Source: a virus
DNA: 35,999 nt
Reading direction: 5' to 3' (one strand)
IMG/VR virus record: IMGVR_UViG_3300025769_000364
Location: 1 to 35,999 of that record
The translations under genes were made by a program, and so were the position numbers. Every line of letters begins with the position of its first letter. Positions within the stretch are counted from its first letter, which is position 1. The notes below the pieces were generated by a model. The model was not told the origin of the DNA. It saw only the letters and a program-made list of their open reading frames with translations, and did not search any database. This document shows, one piece after another, positions 14,137 to 20,540 of the stretch.

Positions 14137-14712
14137 TTATGATGTCTTCATAGAGTATTTAGTGAACCAGTTTGGCATCCGTCTGTTCTTGTTCCAGTTC
14201 ATCGAAAAACGTTTTTGTTTGGTATGATAAAAAGCACGATAAGATTTTACAGGATTATCGGGGAACATACACTCTGGGCTATCACCCATAGCAAGTTTAA
14301 ATGGTGTCGGTCCAATATCTGGAATGTTCTTAGGTATGTTACTCAAAGGATAACGCAATTGAACATCAGTCTTTGACACTTTACCGAATCGATGTGTGAA
14401 CTCATCTAACAATGCAACAAAGTGTTCGTAGTGCCAGAGATAGTTGTCTTTGGATTCACGAGTCCAGATAGTAGATGGATGGTTGTGATGAACAGCACCG
14501 TATAAAGATACTTCCATATTATCATCTGGATGACGCCAGTAATTGATTATTGTTTTACCAGACTTCGAGGGCCTGCGTTCTACATAACCATCTAGCATAC
14601 GGTGTGCAGTGGAGAGCATTTGACCGGATTCGATATACATCTTTCGGATATGCTCATCGCATTGTTCCTGTGCAGATTTTACAGGACACTCATTAAGTTT
14701 AAATATATTGAT
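14137..14712 (-). CDS. Conserved phage protein, probable ATC start
   Basis: This 191-residue protein belongs to a family common in tailed phages and giant viruses whose members usually begin M-N-I-F and carry a conserved W-x-R-E-S-x-x-N-Y block. Visible here are ECPVKSAQEQCDEHIRK, SGQMLSTAHRMLDG, NHPSTIWTRESKDNY, FTHRFGKVSK, IPKNIPDIG and SYRAFYHTKQKR. Function is not known to me. The family start aligns with an ATC at 14712 (I-N-I-F), preceded at ideal distance by AAGGAG. There is no ATG before residue 41 of the longer frame, and the TTG at 14760 would add 16 residues lying over the preceding gene. I therefore propose the ATC start, with TTG 14760 as the alternative. Confidence 0.75.
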   Translation of the reverse strand: MNIFKLNECPVKSAQEQCDEHIRKMYIESGQMLSTAHRMLDGYVERRPSKSGKTIINYWRHPDDNMEVSLYGAVHHNHPSTIWTRESKDNYLWHYEHFVALLDEFTHRFGKVSKTDVQLRYPLSNIPKNIPDIGPTPFKLAMGDSPECMFPDNPVKSYRAFYHTKQKRFSMNWNKNRRMPNWFTKYSMKTS

Positions 14713-14830
14713 CGATTTTCTCCTTGGGTGGATTTTTCTTTGATTCTTTTTTGCGGTCAATCATAACTGTAGTGCGATTGAATTTATGTGCGTGTTTAGC
14801 TACCGGATTAATCGGAGATACTAAAGGCAT
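14699..14830 (-). CDS. Small basic conserved phage protein
   Basis: The 43-residue basic protein begins MPLVSPINPVAKHAHKFNRT and continues with TVMIDRKKESKKNPPKEK. The NPVAKHA-x-K-x-N start followed by a Lys/Arg-rich tail matches a tiny protein I recall from many marine T4-like phages. It overlaps the DUF3310-like gene (23 bases) and the next gene (14 bases), in different frames. A nucleic-acid-binding role is possible from charge alone. Confidence 0.75.
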   Translation of the reverse strand: MPLVSPINPVAKHAHKFNRTTVMIDRKKESKKNPPKEKIDQYI

Positions 14831-15305
14831 CCGGGTTGAAACCCCCCGATTCTGAGATAAATTTTCTGTTAACCTCATTCCATTCCTCGACTGTTGCTGC
14901 GTCTATACTAAAGTTCCATTCACCCCGTGGGATATGTGCATTTGGGTCATGATGAAAAGGTGCAGCACTATAATTTTTGTTATACTCAGGGTAAGGGCCA
15001 TAGGCTGGATTACGGTCCTTAGTTTTATTCTCTTCATCGTGAATATATAACTGGATTAACGTGTAGTGCAAGATCTTCATCAAATCATTTCTTGCATCGC
15101 AGGCACTACCCTTGTTACCATATCTTTTAGCATACTTGATTACATTGCCCAAGCAAAAACCAGTACCATGCCCACTGTCAATAATAACATCCGTGGCTTG
15201 ATACTTGTCGGTTGCGTAGTGTTGGTCGTATGTTTTGTCAACATATTGTTGCAACTCCCGAATTAATCCATCTTCGTAAAATTTATAATTAATTTTTGTT
15301 GTCAT
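14808..15305 (-). CDS. DUF3310-like phage protein
   Basis: The 165-residue protein contains GFCLGNVIKYAKRYGNKG and ARNDLMKILHYTLIQLY, the core of the phage family DUF3310 (sometimes labelled nucleotide-kinase-like, without firm evidence). A YATDKYQATDVI region upstream and a Pro/Tyr/Asn-rich linker follow the usual order. The ATG at 15305 overlaps the previous stop as TGATG, with GAGGAAA ahead; a TTG at 15308 is adjacent but unnecessary. Role unknown. Confidence 0.8.
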   Translation of the reverse strand: MTTKINYKFYEDGLIRELQQYVDKTYDQHYATDKYQATDVIIDSGHGTGFCLGNVIKYAKRYGNKGSACDARNDLMKILHYTLIQLYIHDEENKTKDRNPAYGPYPEYNKNYSAAPFHHDPNAHIPRGEWNFSIDAATVEEWNEVNRKFISESGGFNPDAFSISD

Positions 15306-15529
15306 CAAATTTCCTCTAATGTGTCGAAATCAATCACAGGCAAACACCAGTTTGACTCCATCATTCTCAAACACCATTTAACACCATCGCGAGACTCTGC
15401 TTCAACTGCAACTGCATTTTCTGTAACAAACTCAATCACACCGTCTTCAGTATAGTGACATTCATGAATACCATAAAGTTCACCTTTCTTGACTACACGA
15501 TAATTCCAATAAGATTCACCGTCACTCAT
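15305..15529 (-). CDS. Conserved phage hypothetical protein
   Basis: The 74-residue protein from MSDGESYWNYRVVKKGELYG continues IHECHYTEDG and ends VIDFDTLEEI. The N-Y-R-V-V-K, G-I-H-E-C-x-Y-x-E-D-G pattern recurs in small phage proteins and looks like a compact beta fold. It overlaps the hydrolase stop as TAATG, with GGTGG upstream. Function unknown. Confidence 0.75.
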   Translation of the reverse strand: MSDGESYWNYRVVKKGELYGIHECHYTEDGVIEFVTENAVAVEAESRDGVKWCLRMMESNWCLPVIDFDTLEEI

Positions 15530-16131
15530 TAATGCCACCTATAAAATTTATGACTACCAATAATACCCACATATCGCATACCTCGGTCATCAATCCAACT
15601 CGGAGAAATGTCGAGTGTGTGATAATGTGTTGAACCTTCAGTTATACCACGATGCGTATCGTTTGTCAAGATATTTCGTGCAATGAATTGTGCATCTTCC
15701 CATGCATGAAGGTCTTGTGGTGTATCATCCATTCCATCACAATACCAACTAAACTGGCATTTATGTCGAACCGGAACCTCTTTACCTCGTTCTTTCCACC
15801 ATTGACTATGTACTGACTGCTTAACCACCTCACATATTGTATTAGGATAGTATCGACTATCAACTCGATTTAGAACAACATCTGCAACACTAACACGCCC
15901 AGCATAACTGTCACCCCTAGACTCGAAATAAATGTTGAGTGCAAGACAATCCAACTCTTCAGTCTCCGGCGATACACGTAATATAATACCTTCAGATGTA
16001 TTCTGTACAGGATCCACCGGGTTTGTCGATTCTCGCGAAGTCTCTTCTTTCGGTATCTCTTTATTTTCAATAGGTTGTTCGGCATTACCACATCCTGTTA
16101 ACAATAGAACAAAAAATACCAAGCGAAACAT
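15529..16131 (-). CDS. SleB-type cell wall hydrolase with lipoprotein signal (candidate endolysin)
   Basis: This 200-residue protein has an N-terminal hydrophobic segment ending in a lipobox (FVLLLTGC, lipidated Cys14), a charged linker of about 45 residues, and a SleB/hydrolase_2 lytic-transglycosylase domain. The domain shows ALNIYFESRGD with catalytic-type Glu70, GRVSVADVVLNRVDSRYYP, and CQFSWYCDG. It should cut the glycan strands of peptidoglycan. A lipid anchor on a lysis enzyme is unusual and would fix it to a membrane facing the periplasm; secretion by the host Sec/Lol system would make a holin unnecessary for export. The strong promoter at 16164-16192 sits directly upstream. The next gene is stop-start coupled. 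Confidence 0.85.
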   Translation of the reverse strand: MFRLVFFVLLLTGCGNAEQPIENKEIPKEETSRESTNPVDPVQNTSEGIILRVSPETEELDCLALNIYFESRGDSYAGRVSVADVVLNRVDSRYYPNTICEVVKQSVHSQWWKERGKEVPVRHKCQFSWYCDGMDDTPQDLHAWEDAQFIARNILTNDTHRGITEGSTHYHTLDISPSWIDDRGMRYVGIIGSHKFYRWH

Positions 16132-16163
16132 ATAAAGTCTCTCAAAGTCTAAGTGAATTATTT

Positions 16164-16192
16164 ATTATATACTAGTTCGAGGAAAATGTCAA
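16164..16192 (-). promoter_or_regulatory. Consensus sigma70-type promoter
   Basis: On the minus strand, TTGACA (16187-16192), a 17-base spacer and TATAAT (16164-16169) match the consensus perfectly. It lies in the 3' end of the sulfotransferase-like gene and reads toward the SleB-type hydrolase. Confidence 0.8.
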
Positions 16193-16954
16193 GCGTTCAA
16201 AGATATTAATATCTTCTGAATACACAGATTTGATGGTGTCCATGTTCTCTTCTAACCATTCATCCACTTCCGGCACCGAGAGAGACTCATTAATTTTTGC
16301 AAATTTTGCAACTTTATTGTAGTCTGGATTCAATATTCTAAGGATAGGGGGTATTATATTTTCAATTTCCGACAAATGATAGTACTTAATTCGACTATCA
16401 GACAAGGGAGTAACCTTTTTTAACATCTCATTGAACCCACCATTGAGTTCAGACCACGTGATTTTTTTATATTTTTCCAAGTCAGTGGTACTTTTTTGGA
16501 AATGTTCCTTCAACTCCTCTTCATCATAGGGTAAAAACAGTGATTGGGGCCAAAAATGCAGGTTAATAGTGGTTGTCAACGGCCAATAATACTTTTGCTG
16601 ATACTCCCAGTATGTTTGGGGTTGCAAATGTTTGAGATTTTTGTGAAATGATGCATACTCATACTGCACTGCACTACGAAAACGTTCTAATGGGTGTCGA
16701 AGAAAGAAAATAATCTCATTGTCGGGATTTTGCCATGCCTCATCATCAGAATGAATCAAATGAACCTTATGCACATCGGAGATATCACCGAAAAGCTTCA
16801 CAGTTTGTAGTCTACTCGAACCATTCTTAGGAATAGACATCACAATTTTATTGAGAGACGGTATATAATAAGCATACTCAAAGATTATCGACCGATTTTT
16901 CTTAATATCATCAGTCAAATAATCCCGAGAGAAGTAATAATGCATCTGTATCAT
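16172..16954 (-). CDS. Sulfotransferase-like protein
   Basis: This 260-residue protein fits the sulfotransferase family 2 type, which moves sulfate from PAPS to a carbohydrate or similar acceptor. SIPKNGSSRL (around residues 40-49) stands in the 5'-phosphosulfate-binding loop position, and IIFFLRHPLERFRSAV is the 3'-phosphate-binding block with the R-x-P-x-x-R-x-x-S pattern. A later Glu-rich region and a C-terminal helical part complete the usual order. The start overlaps the methyltransferase stop as ATGA, so the two are coupled. A role in modifying a host or virion glycan is inferred. The last bases carry the promoter at 16164-16192. Confidence 0.75.
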   Translation of the reverse strand: MIQMHYYFSRDYLTDDIKKNRSIIFEYAYYIPSLNKIVMSIPKNGSSRLQTVKLFGDISDVHKVHLIHSDDEAWQNPDNEIIFFLRHPLERFRSAVQYEYASFHKNLKHLQPQTYWEYQQKYYWPLTTTINLHFWPQSLFLPYDEEELKEHFQKSTTDLEKYKKITWSELNGGFNEMLKKVTPLSDSRIKYYHLSEIENIIPPILRILNPDYNKVAKFAKINESLSVPEVDEWLEENMDTIKSVYSEDINIFERLTFSSN

Positions 16955-17493
16955 AGGTTTATTTTTAAATACCCCTTCTTAACGTCCAACACTTCATAAA
17001 CAACGTCATATTTATCCAAACATTTATCCACTGCCGATGCTAATAGAGGAAATGTCTCACGCAACATCAGATAATCATCACACAAAATGCAATCCGAAGA
17101 AACACCGGATCGGTTTTTTAGGACAACCTCCAACTCATCTGCCAATGGATATCTCTTAGAGTCATACTCTATACCCCTATCCACAGCATTAGACACCCCA
17201 CCATGCGCATCTAACCACCACATTGTCCTCCCAAAGCCCGAACAATCTAAACTTTGAAGTCCATCCGGTGAATGAGTACCCCACAAAATAGTAGAATTGG
17301 GTGGTTGAACAAAATTTACTCCGATAGGTGGTAGCATCTGTAAAACGGATTCCGAATTCATCTCAATGGTAATTATTCTATCCACATGTGGAGACATATC
17401 GATAATAGTGTCTCCTCTACCGAATCCTGTTTCAACAATAGTGTCAAATGGGAATGATTCTTTATCAAATACGTATGTAATATTGCTTGTCAC
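16951..17493 (-). CDS. Class I SAM-dependent methyltransferase-like protein
   Basis: The 180-residue protein opens near IVETGFGRGDTIIDMSPHVD, the glycine-rich SAM-binding loop, followed by ITIEMNSE, whose acidic residue would bind the ribose. WWLDAHGGVS and CILCDDYLML provide the later acidic and His residues. It is a minimal Rossmann methyltransferase; the acceptor is unknown. The only clean start is GTG at 17493 with AAGGA upstream; a nearby ATG is in another frame. It is coupled to the sulfotransferase-like gene, so the pair may decorate the same glycan or small molecule. Confidence 0.72.
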   Translation of the reverse strand: MTSNITYVFDKESFPFDTIVETGFGRGDTIIDMSPHVDRIITIEMNSESVLQMLPPIGVNFVQPPNSTILWGTHSPDGLQSLDCSGFGRTMWWLDAHGGVSNAVDRGIEYDSKRYPLADELEVVLKNRSGVSSDCILCDDYLMLRETFPLLASAVDKCLDKYDVVYEVLDVKKGYLKINL

Positions 17494-17501
17494 TTGTCAT
17501 T

Positions 17502-17774
17502 CTATCCTTGTGTATTATGTAACTCTCTTATAACATCATTCAATATACTGGTAGGAGCATAGATGTGAGTTTCTCCTCCGTGTACAATGATAGTATTATC
17601 GTTATCATCTATTGCATTACGGAAAGGACCCGGTAAGTCATCTCGACCAATATCACGTGCTTGCATATTTGCTAATCCAGGTGGTAAATCACTCGTCCTA
17701 ATAACATTAAGGGAAGGTCGGGGTCTGTTGTGATTAGAGAAATCTAATCCATCTCGGGGGTATCTTCTAGACAT
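17502..17774 (-). CDS. Hypothetical protein
   Basis: The 90-residue protein has an Arg/Asn/Pro-rich start (MSRRYPRDGLDFSNHNRPRP) and a beta-like end (NTIIVHGGETHIYAPTS). No family recognised. It is the first leftward gene after the divergent control region and lies about 190 bases downstream of the putative late promoter at 17974-17981. No clear ribosome binding site is visible. Confidence 0.6.
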   Translation of the reverse strand: MSRRYPRDGLDFSNHNRPRPSLNVIRTSDLPPGLANMQARDIGRDDLPGPFRNAIDDNDNTIIVHGGETHIYAPTSILNDVIRELHNTQG

Positions 17775-17846
17775 ATGGTTATTTAGTAAAAAAGGTATTT
17801 TTTCGGTATTTTCCCCAAAAAAAATTTTTTGAGATACAGTCTGAAA

Positions 17847-17900
17847 CTCCTTAGAGAAAATAGGGGTGGGGCTTTAGGCGACCCACAGATTTTCTAGGAG
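17847..17900. other. Long imperfect hairpin
   Basis: CTCC pairs with GGAG, AGAAAAT with ATTTTCT and GTGGG with CCCAC, nested in that order around the loop GCTTTAGGCGA. In the leftward transcript from 17974-17981 it would lie in the 5' leader of the gene at 17774. Confidence 0.6.
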
Positions 17901-17973
17901 TCCCTAAACACTGTTTTTCTTAGCATATATCCGAGCGGGCCAAGAGACAGTCAAAGGTGAGGGTCTCTGATTG

Positions 17974-17981
17974 TATTTATA
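17974..17981 (-). promoter_or_regulatory. T4-type late promoter box, leftward
   Basis: On the minus strand this is TATAAATA, the exact T4 late consensus, in non-coding DNA. Two direct GACAGGTA repeats spaced 11 bases apart lie just upstream. Transcription would start near 17964 and read into 17774. Confidence 0.55.
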
Positions 17982-17982
17982 G

Positions 17983-18001
17983 TACCTGTCTGATACCTGT
18001 C
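17983..18001. repeat. Two 8-bp direct repeats at one helical turn
   Basis: TACCTGTC occurs at 17983-17990 and 17994-18001, an 11-base period that puts both copies on the same face of the helix, immediately upstream of the leftward late box. This is a candidate activator or initiator site. Confidence 0.5.
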
Positions 18002-18153
18002 AGCTACTTGACATTAGATTCAATTATCCTTTAAGAAACAACAAAGTTATTATAACGAAGTTCTCTGAGATTGCCTAGTCCGTTTTTAGACCGATTTGCT
18101 ATATGATTATAACAAAACAGTCTAAAAAAACTCAAAAAAACCCTTGTGAACGC

Positions 18154-18182
18154 TTGACTTGGTACTCAATATCTGAGATCAT
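18154..18182 (+). promoter_or_regulatory. Putative sigma70-type promoter for the plus-strand operon
   Basis: TTGACT (18154-18159), a 17-base spacer and GATCAT (18177-18182). The preceding GAACGC extension is the same as that before the -35 box of the promoter at 16187-16192. The start near 18189 would give a leader of about 108 bases. Confidence 0.5.
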
Positions 18183-18204
18183 TACCATGTAAGTTAATGA
18201 GAGA

Positions 18205-18280
18205 GGAGAGATTAGATACCAACTGAATGCTACTGGAGTCTACGGACTAGAATTTAACTGAAAGCAACTGGAATCTCTCC
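18205..18280 (+). ncRNA. Structured mRNA leader candidate
   Basis: A perfect 9-bp stem (GGAGAGATT 18205-18213 with AATCTCTCC 18272-18280) closes a region that contains AGTC-TACG-GACT (18237-18248), a hairpin capped by a UNCG-class tetraloop, and two imperfect 21-base direct repeats (18221-18241 and 18256-18276, 18 of 21 identical). It ends 16 bases before the first start codon, so it may control translation. Confidence 0.45.
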
Positions 18281-18296
18281 CAACCCACTTTAAGGA

Positions 18297-18431
18297 ATGA
18301 AATTGAAAAACGTTACTATAGAAACTCTTAAGAATGCACCTAAAGGTGCTCCCGTGATGATGAAAGCAGGTAGAGATGCAAAGATGTTAAGATTGGCATT
18401 GAAGATTGCCAAAGAAACGGAGAAAGTGTAA
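18297..18431 (+). CDS. Small basic protein, first gene of the plus-strand operon
   Basis: The 44-residue basic protein begins MKLKNVTIETLKNAPKGAPV and ends LKIAKETEKV. The stop overlaps the next start as TAATG. AAGGA directly abuts the ATG; the TTG two codons on (18303) has better spacing and may be the true start. Unknown function. It lies directly after the structured leader. Confidence 0.6.
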   Translation: MKLKNVTIETLKNAPKGAPVMMKAGRDAKMLRLALKIAKETEKV

Positions 18432-18670
18432 TGACTACTAACTTTATTGCTCTGCGTAAGAATCCCGCATTTCGGGAGTTCCGTAACTACATATTGTCTT
18501 TCTATGGTTATGATGGTCTCTATCCGATTGCAGGGTTGAACGTTGGGAAAGTCGAAGTTGCCATCGTGGACTATATCAAAATGTGCAGTGACCCTCAAAA
18601 CTTCTTCGAGTGGGGCGATGGGGACTCTGTTGACCGTGAACGTGTTCGTGATATACTGGAGGTAGCGTAA
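18431..18670 (+). CDS. Hypothetical protein, plus-strand operon
   Basis: The 79-residue protein begins MTTNFIALRKNPAFREFRNY and ends with an acidic helix (DGDSVDRERVRDILEVA). The pattern suggests a small alpha-helical protein. It is coupled at both ends by TAATG overlaps. No family recognised. Confidence 0.7.
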   Translation: MTTNFIALRKNPAFREFRNYILSFYGYDGLYPIAGLNVGKVEVAIVDYIKMCSDPQNFFEWGDGDSVDRERVRDILEVA

Positions 18671-18957
18671 TGTTAAAATTTGAGAATACTGCTGAACTTG
18701 GTGACATGATTCGTGCATATGACTTCGAACCTATTCCAGGCCGTCCTGAGTTCTATGTGACAGGACGTGTTGTTGAGAAAGGTCCTATCTATCATGAAGC
18801 TGGTCGATATATCTGTGATGGTTACACTATTATCTGCCACTATGACTGCGATGATGACCGTCGCCATGGTAAGAAAGTACATGTACCCTTCGAATTGTCT
18901 TTGACTGACTTCGATAATCGTATTGAGAACTTGACAAAAATAGTGGAGATGGTATAA
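18670..18957 (+). CDS. Hypothetical protein with Cys/His-rich centre, plus-strand operon
   Basis: The 95-residue protein has a beta-rich middle (EFYVTGRVVEKGPIYHEAGR) and ICHYDCDDDRRHGKKVH, where Cys and His residues could bind metal, followed by EDVPF-like strands and an acidic helical end. Probably a small beta-barrel. It is TAATG-coupled to the genes on both sides. Unknown function. Confidence 0.7.
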   Translation: MLKFENTAELGDMIRAYDFEPIPGRPEFYVTGRVVEKGPIYHEAGRYICDGYTIICHYDCDDDRRHGKKVHVPFELSLTDFDNRIENLTKIVEMV

Positions 18958-19049
18958 TGAAAGACGTTGCGTTTATTGTTGGAACTTTGTTTGTAATTCC
19001 TCCTGTAATCTTTGCGATTGCAGTAACTTTACTATGGATTATATCATAA
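18957..19049 (+). CDS. Tiny membrane protein, plus-strand operon
   Basis: The 30-residue protein starts MKDVAFIVGTLFVIPPVIFA and ends ITLLWIIS-like (AIAVTLLWIIS), almost wholly one transmembrane helix. Both ends share bases with neighbours (TAATG and TAATG), which strongly suggests it is translated. It could be a small regulator of a membrane complex or a lysis factor; neither is supported beyond its hydrophobicity. Confidence 0.6.
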   Translation: MKDVAFIVGTLFVIPPVIFAIAVTLLWIIS

Positions 19050-19222
19050 TGAAAGATTATTTTTTGGATTATTGTGATGCACGTGCTGAACTTGCTGGTA
19101 GCCGTGTTACCATTGAGAATCTGGTTCGTGCACTTGAGATAGAATCACCAATTCTGAAACTGGCCAGCTTAAAGATGGCAAAGCAACAACTTGCTAGTAT
19201 TAACAAGGCATTAGAGAAATGA
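19049..19222 (+). CDS. Small helical protein, plus-strand operon
   Basis: The 57-residue protein begins MKDYFLDYCDARAELAGSRV and ends LASINKALEK. It is likely an alpha-helical hairpin. The ATG at 19049 overlaps the previous stop (TAATG); an in-frame ATG at 19034 would overlap the membrane gene and is less likely. The stop overlaps the next start as ATGA. Confidence 0.65.
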   Translation: MKDYFLDYCDARAELAGSRVTIENLVRALEIESPILKLASLKMAKQQLASINKALEK

Positions 19223-19377
19223 GTAAGATGGGGGGTTTAGTATTCGAAGTACAAGAAAGGATTGACAATCCTGAGATTCCATTGCATAATATAGTGGAAT
19301 GGCTCGTAGAAGAACGACACTTTTCCGAAGCTGGTGCTGAGGATTTTGTGGTCGGTGTAATGACTTTGGAGGGTTGA
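19219..19377 (+). CDS. Small acidic protein, plus-strand operon
   Basis: The 52-residue acidic protein starts MSKMGGLVFEVQERIDNPEI and ends EDFVVGVMTLEG. It is coupled to both neighbours (ATGA before, TGATG after). No family recognised. Confidence 0.65.
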   Translation: MSKMGGLVFEVQERIDNPEIPLHNIVEWLVEERHFSEAGAEDFVVGVMTLEG

Positions 19378-19592
19378 TGAACGAACAAGATGAGTATGGA
19401 CCCATGATTACCGACATTATATCTCGGTTAAGTAAGGGTGAAGATGCAAATTCAATTGTTGAATCACTTCGAGAATTATACGGATTCGGGCATCATACAG
19501 CTTCAAGACTTGTTGAAAAGTGTTATACTATCCTTATGGATGACGAAGAGGCATCAGTACTTGACATAGACGAAAAACTTTTGGTAAAATAG
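19377..19592 (+). CDS. Small helical protein, last gene of the plus-strand operon
   Basis: The 71-residue protein (MNEQDEYGPMITDIISRLSK, then YGFGHHTASRLVEKCY, ending DIDEKLLVK) looks like a compact helical domain; the GHHTASRLV segment is reminiscent of a DNA-binding helix, which is only an impression. It follows the previous gene as TGATG; an in-frame TTG at 19374 is unnecessary. A terminator follows 25 bases after the stop. Confidence 0.65.
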   Translation: MNEQDEYGPMITDIISRLSKGEDANSIVESLRELYGFGHHTASRLVEKCYTILMDDEEASVLDIDEKLLVK

Positions 19593-19616
19593 ATAGAGGT
19601 TTCCTTAGTGTGTTTA

Positions 19617-19657
19617 CCCCTCACGAGACTCTCTGTAGTCTCCTCTGAGGGGGTTTT
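19617..19657 (+). terminator. Rho-independent terminator of the plus-strand operon
   Basis: CCCCTCA (19617-19623) pairs with TGAGGGG (19646-19652), with an inner stem GAGACT/AGTCTC around CTCTGT, followed by G and four T. The stem is long; the T-run is short. Confidence 0.7.
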
Positions 19658-19716
19658 GGGTATCTCGGAATAGGTTGGGTTGACTCTCTACTAAATACCC
19701 GTTAAGGACCTCTCAG

Positions 19717-19848
19717 CATACTCACCAAAACACAAAAAATTCATCATTCCCATCTCACCACAATTTCCCATTATTTTCCACAATATCCCACCTTCCCCCA
19801 CATTAATTTAATATCAACCCCTTTCCCATCATCATATAAATATTTAAA
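19717..19848. other. G-free, C-rich spacer
   Basis: There is not one G on the plus strand for 132 bases, and CCCA-type runs recur (CCCATC, CCCATT, TCCACA, CCCACC, CCCCCACA). It carries no credible gene. It lies between the operon terminator and the oxygenase gene, with the late promoter box at its right end. Confidence 0.75.
19835..19842 (+). promoter_or_regulatory. T4-type late promoter box, rightward
   Basis: TATAAATA, the exact T4 late consensus, lies in non-coding DNA 32 bases before the ATG at 19875. This is the usual distance for a late gene. Confidence 0.75.
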
Positions 19849-19874
19849 GTATTGATATATCTAAGGTTTATAAA

Positions 19875-20540
19875 ATGCAATTTTTGAATCCCTCTCCTAC
19901 CATATACGAATGTCCTGTAATAGATTTCTCTAAGAATGGTTGTGTGTGGCAAATAGACAATTTCTTTACAGACGAAGGTTTGCGTTTATTATGGAACAAA
20001 AGACAAACTATATTGGAATATATCGAAAAATCCTTCTCTACTCTTTCAGTTGCAATCCCGAATAATGATGAGTTAGTCCCAAGTCGACCAACTAAAAATT
20101 GGTTTGATATGATGATAAATGATTATCGTATATTTTTAGAGCCAGTAGATTTTGATATATCGAAGGAAGTGTTATCTCTCTATCACTCATATCGGCCGTT
20201 GAGTGTCTTCGGTAATCACAAGATGACTTATCCTAATGGATTTGATATTAAAGTCAGAACACAACTTGGGATAACCTTACCTCGGAGTTTATATGCACAT
20301 CACTCGGATGCAGAGTGGAAGTTTATGTCAATGATAATATACTTGGGGGAATCGGGTGATGGGACTCGGTTTTTACCTTATAGAGACTCTAATTATAGTT
20401 CAAGTATAGAGATACCATGGAAGAATAATTGTGGATATTTCTTTTTCTCTACTGACTCTTCATGGCATTTCTATCAAAATACATCATGGACGGATTTACG
20501 TTCGGCATTAATTGTAAATGTTGTACCGACAAATCGTTAA
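19875..20540 (+). CDS. 2OG-Fe(II) oxygenase-like protein, plus strand
   Basis: The 221-residue protein has the double-stranded beta-helix signature: H-x-D as H-S-D in YAHHSDAEWKFMSM, IIYLGESGDGTRFLPY, the distal His in STDSSWHFYQNT and the 2OG-binding Arg in DLRSALIVNVV. The substrate is unknown. It is the only larger gene on the plus strand and has its own late promoter, so it is probably expressed with virion genes, unlike the five leftward oxygenases. Its stop overlaps the end of the convergent gene at 20537 by 4 bases. Confidence 0.78.
   Translation: MQFLNPSPTIYECPVIDFSKNGCVWQIDNFFTDEGLRLLWNKRQTILEYIEKSFSTLSVAIPNNDELVPSRPTKNWFDMMINDYRIFLEPVDFDISKEVLSLYHSYRPLSVFGNHKMTYPNGFDIKVRTQLGITLPRSLYAHHSDAEWKFMSMIIYLGESGDGTRFLPYRDSNYSSSIEIPWKNNCGYFFFSTDSSWHFYQNTSWTDLRSALIVNVVPTNR

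Larger units (their letters stand above)
17775..18296. other. Divergent control region, no protein gene
   Basis: These 522 bases separate leftward genes (first start 17774) from the rightward set (first start 18297). I see no credible coding frame. From left to right it holds a long imperfect hairpin (17847-17900), a short hairpin (17943-17968, AGAGAC/GTCTCT), a minus-strand late-promoter box (17974-17981), a tandem repeat (17983-18001), a 9-bp inverted repeat (18083-18091 with 18120-18128), a plus-strand promoter (18154-18182) and a structured leader (18205-18280). The density of structure makes it a candidate replication origin as well as a promoter region. Confidence 0.6.

Noticed and set aside
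17983-18001. CRISPR-like or iteron array
   Set aside because: Only two copies of 8 bases; no array of spacers or further copies seen.
18008-18036. TTGACA on the plus strand at 18008
   Set aside because: At 17-base spacing the -10 would be TTAAGA, a poor match; the promoter at 18154-18182 is better placed.
18290-18718. Minus-strand frame of 142 codons in the plus-strand operon
   Set aside because: The overlapping plus-strand genes have coupled starts and stops; the minus frame is an antisense shadow spanning three of them.
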